The notes beneath the pieces are model-generated. The model was not told the DNA's origin and did no database searches. It was given only the letters and a program-made list of their open reading frames with translations. DNA of 5,150 nt, from positions 1 through 5,150 of the forward strand of contig JAVHVN010000036.1 in NCBI GenBank assembly GCA_032160545.1, given 5' to 3'. The position numbers and the translations under genes were made by a program. The DNA is from DATGFB01 sp032160545. Its GTDB lineage: Bacteria > Actinomycetota > Actinomycetes > Mycobacteriales > Jatrophihabitantaceae. How positions within the stretch are numbered: position 1 is the first letter of the stretch; each line of letters starts with the position of its first letter. This document shows, in pieces, positions 1 to 5,150 of the stretch.

Positions 1-1123
1 GGACGTAACGCGGGTACACCGTGAGCCGTTCGACGAGCTGGAAGCCGTTCGCCTCGGACTGCGCCGCCAGCTCCTCGATCTGCGGCCACGGGCGCTCGGG
101 GTTGACGTGGTCGGGCGTCAGCGGCGACACGCCGCCCCAGTCGTCGATGCCGGCGCGCAGCAGCAGGCCGTACTCGTCGCCGATGAGGTTCGGGGGCGCC
201 TGGATGCGGGCCGACGGCCCGAGGACGAGCCGCGTCACCGCGATCGTCGCGGCCAGCTCGTCGATCTCGGCGTCGGGCATCCGGGCCATCGCGGTGTCGG
301 GCTTGGCGCGGAAGTTCTGGACGATCACTTCCTGCACGGCGTCGTACGCGCGGGCCACCCGGCGAATCGCGAAGATCGACTCGACGCGGTCGGCGAGCGT
401 CTCGCCGATGCCGATCAGGATGCCCGTCGTGAACGGGACGTTCGAACGACCGGCGTCCTCGAGCACGCGCAGCCGGACGGCCGGGTCCTTGTCCGGCGAG
501 CCGAAGTGCGCGCCGTGCGGATCCTCGAACAACCGACGCGAGGTCGTCTCGAGCATCATGCCCATCGAGGGCGCCACCGGCTTGAGCCGCTGAAAGTCCC
601 CCCACGACAGGACGCCGGGGTTCAGGTGCGGCAGCAGGCCGGTCTTCTCGAGCACCAGGATCGCCATCGCCCGCACGTAGGCGAGCGTGTCGTCGTAACC
701 GTGCGCGTCGAGCCATTCGCGGGCTGCCGGCCAGCGGTCCTCGGGGCGGTCACCGAGGGTGAACAACGCCTCCTTGCAGCCCATCGCGGCACCCTGCTCG
801 GCGATGGCGAGTACCTGGTCGGGCGAGAGGAACGGCGCCTCGACCCGGTTCGGCGTCGTCGCGAAGGTGCAGTAGTGACAGCGGTCCCGGCACAGCCTGG
901 TCAGCGGGATGAACACCTTGCGGCTGTAGGTGACGACGCCCGGCCGGCCTGCTGCGGCCAGGCCCGAGTCGCGCACCCGGGCGGCGGAGAGCAACAGGTC
1001 CTCGAGGTCGGCGCCGCGCGCAGCGAGCAGGATCTCTGCCTCGGTCTGGTCGAGCGTCACGCCATCGCGCGCTCGGCGCAGTGCTCTGCGCAGTCCGCTG
1101 CTCCGCTCCCCCACGACCGTCAC
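1..1123 (-). CDS. fbiC: FO synthase, CofG half (FbiC N-terminal region); 3' end cut by the window
   Basis: Radical-SAM enzyme of coenzyme F420 biosynthesis. With CofH activity it makes FO (7,8-didemethyl-8-hydroxy-5-deazariboflavin) from tyrosine and 5-amino-6-ribitylaminouracil; expected to be cytoplasmic. I translated the minus strand by hand: 374 codons run from the GTG at 1123 to the left edge without a stop. The [4Fe-4S]/SAM motif CX3CX2C is at Cys78, Cys82 and Cys85 (CRDRCHYC), preceded by YSRKVFIPLTRL. Other family landmarks are CKEALFTLGDRPE, LLPHLNPGVLSW, PSMGMMLETTSRRLFE, QNFRAKPDTAM, IQAPPNL and DDWGGVSPLTPDHVNPERPW. These match the first half of mycobacterial FbiC as remembered. 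The GTG overlaps the fgd stop (GTGA). No good Shine-Dalgarno is visible, so a GTG at 1114 is possible, but the family-like LRRALRRARDGVTL begins at residue 11 and requires an early start. Whether it continues into a CofH domain (fused FbiC, usual in actinobacteria) or ends as stand-alone CofG cannot be seen. Confidence 0.93.
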   Translation of the reverse strand, partial: MTVVGERSSGLRRALRRARDGVTLDQTEAEILLAARGADLEDLLLSAARVRDSGLAAAGRPGVVTYSRKVFIPLTRLCRDRCHYCTFATTPNRVEAPFLSPDQVLAIAEQGAAMGCKEALFTLGDRPEDRWPAAREWLDAHGYDDTLAYVRAMAILVLEKTGLLPHLNPGVLSWGDFQRLKPVAPSMGMMLETTSRRLFEDPHGAHFGSPDKDPAVRLRVLEDAGRSNVPFTTGILIGIGETLADRVESIFAIRRVARAYDAVQEVIVQNFRAKPDTAMARMPDAEIDELAATIAVTRLVLGPSARIQAPPNLIGDEYGLLLRAGIDDWGGVSPLTPDHVNPERPWPQIEELAAQSEANGFQLVERLTVYPRYV

Positions 1124-2115
1124 AAGCTACGCAGCCGCGGAAGTATTTCCGCGCCGTAGAGCCGCAGGAATTTCTCCTGGTCGGGGCCGGGCGCGTGGAA
1201 CACGAGATGGTTGAAGCCCAGGTCGAGGTAGGTCTTGATCTTCTCGACGTGCTCGTCAGGATCGGTCGAGACGATGAATCGCTTCGCGGTCTGCTCGACG
1301 CTCAGCTCGTCGGCGAGTCGCTGCATCTCGACCGGGTCCTCGACGCCTTGCTTCTGCTCGCCGGTGAGGCCGAGCGCCCCCCAGAATTGCGTCGCTCGCA
1401 TCGCCTCATCGCGGTCGTGGTCGAAGCTGACCTTGACCTCGATCATCATCTCGAGGTCGTCGATGGACCGGTCCGCCTTCTCGGCGCCTTCGCGCACCGC
1501 GGGCAGCAGCGTTTCGGTGTAGAGCTCGGGCGCCTTGCCCGACGTCGTGATGTAGCCGTCGCCGACCCGGCCCGCATAGCGGGTGGCGGCCGGCCCCGAG
1601 CCGGCGAGCCAGATCGGGACCGGGTGCTCGGGACGGTCGTAGATCGTCGCCTTCTCGGTGCGGTAGTACTCGCCCTCGAACGTGACCCGCTCCTCGCTCC
1701 ACAGCCGGCGGATGAGCGCCACCGCCTCGCGGAAGCGCGCGAAGCGCTCCTTGCCGTCTGGCCACTCGATGCCCAGCGGCACCTCGTTCATCGACTCGCC
1801 GGTACCCATGCCCAGGACGACCCGGTCAGGGAAGAGGCAGCCCATCGTGGCGAAGGCCTGAGCGACGATCGCGGGGTGGTAGCGGAACGTCGGCGTCAGC
1901 ACGCTCGTCCCGATCGTGATCCGCTCGGTGCGGGCCCCCAGGGCACCCAGCCATGACATCGCGAAGGGGGCGTGCCCGCCGTCGTGGCGCCAGGGCTGCA
2001 GGTGGTCACTGACGAAGACGGAGTCGAATCCGCACTCCTCGGCGACGACGCCGTAGTGCAGCAGCTCCCGGGGCGGGAACTGCTCGTTGGAGGCCTTGTA
2101 GCCGAGCTTGAGCAC
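1120..2115 (-). CDS. fgd: F420-dependent glucose-6-phosphate dehydrogenase
   Basis: Oxidises glucose 6-phosphate to 6-phosphogluconolactone while reducing F420 to F420H2, the main source of reduced F420 in mycobacteria; a cytoplasmic luciferase-like TIM-barrel enzyme. The 331-residue product is close to the 336 of M. tuberculosis FGD and collinear with it as remembered. It has LKLGYKASNEQF at the N-terminus, SDHLQPWRHDGGHAPF, GTSVLTPTFRYHPA, GMGTGESMNE and FNHLVFHAPGPDQ. Residues known from FGD structures are all present: His38 and Trp42 (FGD His40, Trp44), Glu107 (Glu109), and the phosphate-binding set Lys194, Lys255 and Arg279 (Lys198, Lys259, Arg283). That set favours true FGD over related F420-dependent oxidoreductases of other substrate use. 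Two in-frame GTG starts exist. The one at 2124 overlaps the guaB3 stop but has GGAAG directly abutting it; the one at 2115 has GGAAGG eight bases upstream, so I chose 2115 (334 residues if 2124 is used). The stop overlaps the fbiC start. Confidence 0.9.
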   Translation of the reverse strand: MLKLGYKASNEQFPPRELLHYGVVAEECGFDSVFVSDHLQPWRHDGGHAPFAMSWLGALGARTERITIGTSVLTPTFRYHPAIVAQAFATMGCLFPDRVVLGMGTGESMNEVPLGIEWPDGKERFARFREAVALIRRLWSEERVTFEGEYYRTEKATIYDRPEHPVPIWLAGSGPAATRYAGRVGDGYITTSGKAPELYTETLLPAVREGAEKADRSIDDLEMMIEVKVSFDHDRDEAMRATQFWGALGLTGEQKQGVEDPVEMQRLADELSVEQTAKRFIVSTDPDEHVEKIKTYLDLGFNHLVFHAPGPDQEKFLRLYGAEILPRLRSL

Positions 2116-2120
2116 GCGAG

Positions 2121-3239
2121 TCACCTTCCGGACAGCACGATGAGTTCGGCCTTCTGGAACTCTTTGAGGGTCGAGTAGCCGCACTTGCCCATGACCCTGT
2201 GAACGGCTCCGAACAGGTTTCGTTCGCCGGTGGGGTCGGCGGTCGGCCCGATCAGCAACTCCTCGAGCGTGGGCCGGGCCTCGCCGGGCAGCGCGTGCTC
2301 GACGACGGCCGCCCTCGGCACGCGCGGGTGGGCCGCGGTCGCGTCCCAGTAGCGGCCGGAGCCTGGCGCCTCGGCGGCCACCGCGAGTGCCTCGCCGAGC
2401 ATGACCGCGTCGGCGCCGCAGGCGAGCGCCTTGGCGATGTCGCCACCCGTGCTGATGTCGCCGTAGGCGATGAGGTGCACATAGCGCCCGCCGGTCTCGT
2501 CGAGGTAGTCGCGGCGGGCGGCCGCGGCATCGACGAGAGCAGTCGCCATCGGGACGTCGATGCCGAGTGCCGAATGGGTCGTCGACCCGAGGTGCGCGCC
2601 GTAACCGATGATCACGCCGGCCGCTCCGGTGCGCATCAGATGCAGGGCGGTCTGGTAGTTGGTGACGCCGCCGACCAGCACCGGCACGTCCAGGTCGGCG
2701 ATGAAGGTCTTGAGATTGAGGCCGGGCAGGTTGCCGCCGGCGACGTGCTCGGCCGAGATCACGGTGCCCTGGATGACCAGCAGGTCGATGCCCGCGGCGA
2801 GCACGTGCGGCGCCAGCTCGGTGGTGTGCTGCGGCGAGAGCCGGACGGCGACCCGGACCTGGGACGCGCGCAGCTCGGAGACCCGCTTCGCCAGAAGCTC
2901 CGGCGAGACCGGCCGGGCGTACAGGCGCTGCGCGGCTGCGTTGTCGGTACCGATCTCGGCGAGCGCGGCGCTCGGGTCGTCGTAGCGGGCCCAGAGGCCC
3001 TCGCCGTCGAGCACCGCCAGGCCGCCCAGCCGCTCGATCTCGACGGCCGACGCCGGTGACACGACGGCGTCGGACGGCGCGGCGACCAGCGGGAGCTGGA
3101 AGGTGTGCGCGTCGATCTGCCAGGCCGTGGAGACGACCGACGAGCCGCGGGTGCGCCGGGTGGGAACGAGCGCGATCTCGCTCAGGTGGAAGCCACGCCG
3201 GGCGTGGCGGCCAAGCCCGATCTCGACGGTTTCCGGCAT
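2121..3239 (-). CDS. guaB3: GuaB3, IMP dehydrogenase-related protein without CBS domains
   Basis: A 372-residue member of the actinobacterial GuaB3 family, paralogous to the IMP dehydrogenase encoded upstream. Start and finish resemble M. tuberculosis Rv3410c as remembered (EIGLGRHARR, LSEIALVPTRRTR, STAWQIDA near the N-terminus; GYSTLKEFQKAEL near the C-terminus). It has the (beta/alpha)8 barrel core with IQGTVISAEHV (156-166), NLKTF (175-179), LHLMRTGAAGVIIGYG (199-214), RRDYLDETGGRYVH (242-255) and GDIAKALACGADAVMLG (266-282), the last shared with GuaB. CBS domains are absent. The IMPDH loop SICTTR aligns with LGSTTH, so Ser219 replaces the catalytic Cys, and Tyr259 stands where IMPDH has the Asp of DGG. 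The Arg-Tyr flap is not recognisable. IMPDH activity is therefore unlikely. Mycobacterial GuaB3 was reported to lack it and its role is unknown. An in-frame TGA lies seven codons upstream, so ATG 3239 is the only sensible start; GAGG lies only one base before it, a poor ribosome site. Confidence 0.92.
   Translation of the reverse strand: MPETVEIGLGRHARRGFHLSEIALVPTRRTRGSSVVSTAWQIDAHTFQLPLVAAPSDAVVSPASAVEIERLGGLAVLDGEGLWARYDDPSAALAEIGTDNAAAQRLYARPVSPELLAKRVSELRASQVRVAVRLSPQHTTELAPHVLAAGIDLLVIQGTVISAEHVAGGNLPGLNLKTFIADLDVPVLVGGVTNYQTALHLMRTGAAGVIIGYGAHLGSTTHSALGIDVPMATALVDAAAARRDYLDETGGRYVHLIAYGDISTGGDIAKALACGADAVMLGEALAVAAEAPGSGRYWDATAAHPRVPRAAVVEHALPGEARPTLEELLIGPTADPTGERNLFGAVHRVMGKCGYSTLKEFQKAELIVLSGR
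2124..2129 (-). promoter_or_regulatory. Shine-Dalgarno of fgd inside the end of guaB3
   Basis: GGAAGG on the minus strand lies within the last codons and just before the stop of guaB3, eight bases upstream of the GTG at 2115. It abuts the GTG at 2124 too closely to serve it well. It therefore favours 2115 as the fgd start and implies that ribosomes finishing guaB3 reload for fgd. Confidence 0.5.
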
Positions 3240-3273
3240 GCCTCTGAGTCTGCCCCATCACCTGCGAGGACCC

Positions 3274-3295
3274 GTCGGCGGCAGCCACCGCCGAC
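3274..3295 (-). other. Perfect 8-bp stem-loop in the guaB-guaB3 gap
   Basis: The minus strand reads GTCGGCGG, a six-base loop TGGCTG, then CCGCCGAC: an uninterrupted 8-bp stem, six of its pairs G-C. It starts 75 bases after the guaB stop and ends 34 bases before the guaB3 ATG. No U-rich stretch follows (the next bases are GGGTCC), so it is not a classical intrinsic terminator. It could be a U-less actinobacterial terminator or attenuator lowering readthrough from guaB, or an mRNA stability or processing element. The other notable item in the 131-base gap is TTGACC (minus strand, 3356-3351), -35-like but without a convincing -10 at normal spacing. Confidence 0.5.
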
Positions 3296-3370
3296 CGTCC
3301 ACCTCGAGTCCCTGCCCGCCGTCACCATCAGCCTCCAGCCCCTCGCCTGGGGTCAATGCCCGCAGGTCGG

Positions 3371-4900
3371 TCAGGCGGAGTAGTTCGGGGCCTCGACGGT
3401 CATCTGGATGTCGTGCGGGTGCGACTCCTTGAGCCCGGCCGCGGTGATGCGGATGAACTGGCCGCGCTCCTGCAGCTGCGGAATCGTGTGCGCGCCGACG
3501 TAGAACATCGACTGATGCAGGCCACCGACGAGCTGGTGCGCCACGGACGACAGCGGCCCGCGGTAGGGCACCTGCCCCTCGATGCCCTCGGGGACGATCT
3601 TGTCGTCGCTCGGCACGTCAGCCTGGAAGTAGCGGTCCTTGGAGTACGACAGGCGCCCGCGCGAGGCCATGGCCCCCAGCGAACCCATCCCGCGGTAACG
3701 CTTGAACTGCTTGCCGTTGACGAAGGCGAGGTCGCCGGGCGACTCGTCGCAACCGGCCAGTAGCGAGCCGAGCATCACCGTGTCGGCGCCGGCGACCAGC
3801 GCCTTGGCGATGTCGCCCGAGTACTGCAGTCCGCCATCACCGACAACGGGGACGCCCGCGGCACGGCACGCGAGGGCGGCCTCGTAGATCGCCGTGATCT
3901 GCGGGACGCCGACGCCCGCGACGACCCGTGTCGTGCAGATGGAACCCGGGCCGACCCCGACCTTGACGCCGTCGACACCGGCGTCGACCAGTGCCTGCGC
4001 GCCGGCGCGGGTGGCGACGTTGCCCGCCAGAACCTGGACGTGACGTGTCGCCGGATCGGCCTTGATCCGGCGCACCATGTCCAGCAGCAGCCGCGCCTGA
4101 CCGTTGGCGGTATCGGGGACGAGCACGTCGACACCGGCTTCGATGAGCGCGGTGGCGCGGCTCCAGGCGTCGCCCCAGTAGCCCACGGCAGCGGCCACCC
4201 GCAGCCGCCCCTCGCCGTCCTTGGTCGCCTTCGGGTACTGCTCGGTCTTGGTGAAGTCCTTCACCGTGATCAGGCCACGCAGCCGGTTGTCGCCGTCGAC
4301 GATGGGCAGCTTCTCGACCTTGTGCTTGCCGAGCAGAGCGGCGGCGTCCTCCCGGGAGATGCCGACGGGCGCCGTGACGAGCGGCATCGGCGTCATGACC
4401 TCGCGGACGGTGCGTCGTTCGAACTCTCCGGGCGGGATGAAGCGCAGGTCGCGGTTGGTGATGATGCCGGTCAGCACGCCGGACGCCTCGACGACGGGAA
4501 CGCCCGAGATGCGGTACCGCCCGCAGAGCGTGTCGACCTCGGCCAGCGTCGCGTCCGGCGCGACGGTGATCGGATCGGTGACCATGCCGGACTCCGAGCG
4601 CTTCACCAGGTCGACCTGGCCCGCCTGCTCGTCGACGGACAGGTTGCGGTGCAGCACCCCGATGCCGCCCTGGCGCGCCATCGCGATCGCCATCCGGGCC
4701 TCGGTCACGGTGTCCATGGCGGCCGAGACGAGCGGTACGGCCACCTCGATCTCGCGGGTGAGCCGGGAGGTGGTGTCGACCTCGGACGGCACGACGTCGG
4801 TCTGGCCGGGAAGCAGCAGGACGTCGTCGAACGTCAGGCCGAGCGTGGCGAACTTGGCGGGCAGGCCGTCGACGGTGCCGACGGAGGGCTGGTCGGTCAC
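3371..4900 (-). CDS. guaB: Inosine-5'-monophosphate dehydrogenase
   Basis: Catalyses NAD+-dependent oxidation of IMP to XMP, the committed step of guanine nucleotide synthesis; cytoplasmic, typically tetrameric or octameric. The 509-residue protein has full family length. The N-terminal barrel segment carries LTFDDVLLLPG (22-32), SAAMDTVTE (59-67) and GGIGVLHRN (78-86). Two CBS domains follow at about 107-165 and 168-222, where purine nucleotides regulate many IMPDHs. The second barrel half has the NAD-site segment PDTANG (262-267), the K+/catalytic loop GVGPGSICTTR with Cys322, the ribose-binding Asp355 in GDGGL, GDIAKAL, the flap glycines YRGMGSLGAM (402-411), the catalytic Arg423-Tyr424 pair (KDRYF) and PEGIEG. 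The tail ends in KESHPHD...VEAPNYSA as in mycobacterial GuaB2. The GTG start has an ideal AAGGAG seven bases upstream and gives the expected N-terminus. It is the first gene of the minus-strand cluster. Confidence 0.98.
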   Translation of the reverse strand: MTDQPSVGTVDGLPAKFATLGLTFDDVLLLPGQTDVVPSEVDTTSRLTREIEVAVPLVSAAMDTVTEARMAIAMARQGGIGVLHRNLSVDEQAGQVDLVKRSESGMVTDPITVAPDATLAEVDTLCGRYRISGVPVVEASGVLTGIITNRDLRFIPPGEFERRTVREVMTPMPLVTAPVGISREDAAALLGKHKVEKLPIVDGDNRLRGLITVKDFTKTEQYPKATKDGEGRLRVAAAVGYWGDAWSRATALIEAGVDVLVPDTANGQARLLLDMVRRIKADPATRHVQVLAGNVATRAGAQALVDAGVDGVKVGVGPGSICTTRVVAGVGVPQITAIYEAALACRAAGVPVVGDGGLQYSGDIAKALVAGADTVMLGSLLAGCDESPGDLAFVNGKQFKRYRGMGSLGAMASRGRLSYSKDRYFQADVPSDDKIVPEGIEGQVPYRGPLSSVAHQLVGGLHQSMFYVGAHTIPQLQERGQFIRITAAGLKESHPHDIQMTVEAPNYSA

Positions 4901-4907
4901 AGGAACA

Positions 4908-4913
4908 CTCCTT
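4908..4913 (-). promoter_or_regulatory. Strong Shine-Dalgarno of guaB
   Basis: The minus strand reads AAGGAG followed by seven bases and then GTG at 4900. This is a near-ideal ribosome binding site. It fixes the GTG as the guaB start, although GTG is the weaker start codon. Confidence 0.85.
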
Positions 4914-4932
4914 GTGGGCGCGCCGAGACCTC

Positions 4933-4938
4933 ATCCTA
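4933..4938 (-). promoter_or_regulatory. Candidate -10 box of the guaB promoter
   Basis: The minus strand reads TAGGAT, a common actinobacterial -10 form (TAnnnT). Transcription would start near 4926, giving a short leader of about 25 bases that contains the Shine-Dalgarno. No good -35 hexamer is found 16 to 18 bases upstream, which is frequent in high-GC promoters, so the call rests on the hexamer and its position. Confidence 0.4.
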
Positions 4939-4988
4939 CCGATGCGCCACGCGCCGATCGCGCTCGTGCTGGGCCGGCCCCCGACCCC

Positions 4989-5010
4989 ACCCTGGGACGA
5001 ACGTCAGGGT
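4989..5010. promoter_or_regulatory. Small inverted repeat in the divergent intergenic region
   Basis: ACCCTG (4989-4994) and CAGGGT (5005-5010) are perfect inverted copies separated by ten bases. A second pairing, CGACCC (4982-4987) with GGGTCG (5007-5012), is also possible. The repeat lies between the candidate guaB promoter and the divergent gene, so it could be an operator or part of a promoter for either side. At this GC content a 6-bp dyad can arise by chance, and the rest of the 4901-5066 gap shows nothing else I can name. Confidence 0.25.
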
Positions 5011-5066
5011 CGAATCGGGGATTAACCCAATAGCGGTCGTCCCGCCAAGCCGCGAGGCTGGGCGCC

Positions 5067-5150
5067 ATGACCGACGCACGCACCCTGTCCACGCCCGTCG
5101 ACGGACCCGGCACCTCGCCGGTCGCGGCTCGCGCCACGAACGTCACCAAG
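5067..5150 (+). CDS. N-terminus of a divergent gene, possibly an ABC transporter ATP-binding protein (partial)
   Basis: An ATG at 5067 opens a frame that runs to the window edge without a stop: 28 codons, starting MTDARTLSTPVDG and ending VAARATNVTK. GAGG at 5054-5057 lies nine bases before the ATG, a plausible ribosome site. A low-complexity hydrophilic lead followed by A-R-A-x-N-V-T-K resembles the first beta strand of ABC ATPases of the MacB/LolD type, where a line such as ARxVTKxYG precedes the A-loop aromatic residue and Walker A. Neither of those motifs lies inside the window, so the family call is an inference from a few residues. The gene is transcribed away from guaB and would share the intergenic region with it. 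Confidence 0.5.
   Translation, partial: MTDARTLSTPVDGPGTSPVAARATNVTK

Noticed and set aside
107..1159. A 350-codon plus-strand open frame, plus others at 21-593 and 930-1214.
   Set aside because: They are antisense to fbiC, whose radical-SAM motifs are unmistakable; long antisense frames are expected at this GC content.
1081..3059. Long plus-strand frames at 1081-1956 and 2199-3059.
   Set aside because: They are antisense to fgd and guaB3, with Arg/Asp/Val-rich composition and no recognisable domain.
2125..3288. A long minus-strand reading frame continuing upstream of fgd, which would give a 722-residue protein.
   Set aside because: It is out of frame with guaB3, which clearly encodes the conserved protein here. 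The extension is Arg/Pro/Gly/Ala-rich with no family motifs; only the part from 2124 or 2115 on is FGD.
3339..3352. CCCC-N6-GGGG just after the guaB stop as a terminator.
   Set aside because: The stem is only 4 bp, has no U-tract, and has competing pairings; too weak to call.
3837..4934. A 365-codon minus-strand frame and the 270-codon plus-strand frame at 4221-5033.
   Set aside because: Both overlap guaB in other frames and have the skewed composition of shadow frames (Arg-rich or Ser/Thr-rich).
4931..5149. A 72-codon minus-strand frame upstream of guaB.
   Set aside because: It is antisense to the divergent gene, has no family resemblance, and covers the likely guaB promoter.
1..5150. CRISPR arrays, tRNA or rRNA genes, insertion sequences, attachment sites, riboswitches.
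   Set aside because: No direct repeats, RNA-gene landmarks, transposase motifs or long structured leaders were seen; the window is almost fully occupied by protein-coding genes.

Overview
The window comes from a high-GC actinobacterium (Actinomycetota), inferred from strong G/C bias at third codon positions, GTG starts, a CBS-domain IMP dehydrogenase next to the actinobacterial paralogue GuaB3, and two coenzyme F420 genes whose proteins closely resemble mycobacterial FGD and FbiC as I remember them. It is not Mycobacterium tuberculosis: there, by recollection, guaB2-guaB3 is followed by choD, while fgd1 and fbiC lie elsewhere.

Layout. Four genes lie head to tail on the minus strand, transcribed from right to left: guaB (4900-3371, IMP dehydrogenase), a 131-base gap containing a perfect 8-bp hairpin, guaB3 (3239-2121, IMPDH-like paralogue without CBS domains), fgd (2115 or 2124 to 1120, F420-dependent glucose-6-phosphate dehydrogenase) and fbiC/cofG (1123 to the left edge, radical-SAM FO synthase, cut by the window). 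The last three genes are packed with GTGA stop/start contacts, which suggests translational coupling. On the right, a 166-base intergenic region carries the likely guaB promoter and strong ribosome binding site. It separates guaB from a divergent plus-strand gene of which only the first 28 codons are present, possibly an ABC transporter ATPase.

How the genes fit together. GuaB makes XMP, committing IMP to guanine nucleotides. FO, the chromophore of F420, is made from tyrosine and a ribityl-aminouracil derived from GTP, and F420 assembly uses GTP again. FbiC makes FO, and FGD is the main enzyme that reduces F420 with glucose 6-phosphate. The cluster therefore joins guanine nucleotide supply, F420 synthesis and F420 reduction. 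The adjacency is seen directly; that it reflects functional coordination is inference.

Novelty. The individual proteins belong to known families and I see no clearly new system. The points most worth a second look are the fused guaB-guaB3-fgd-fbiC arrangement, the GuaB3 active-site substitutions (Cys to Ser, Asp to Tyr), and the hairpin upstream of guaB3.
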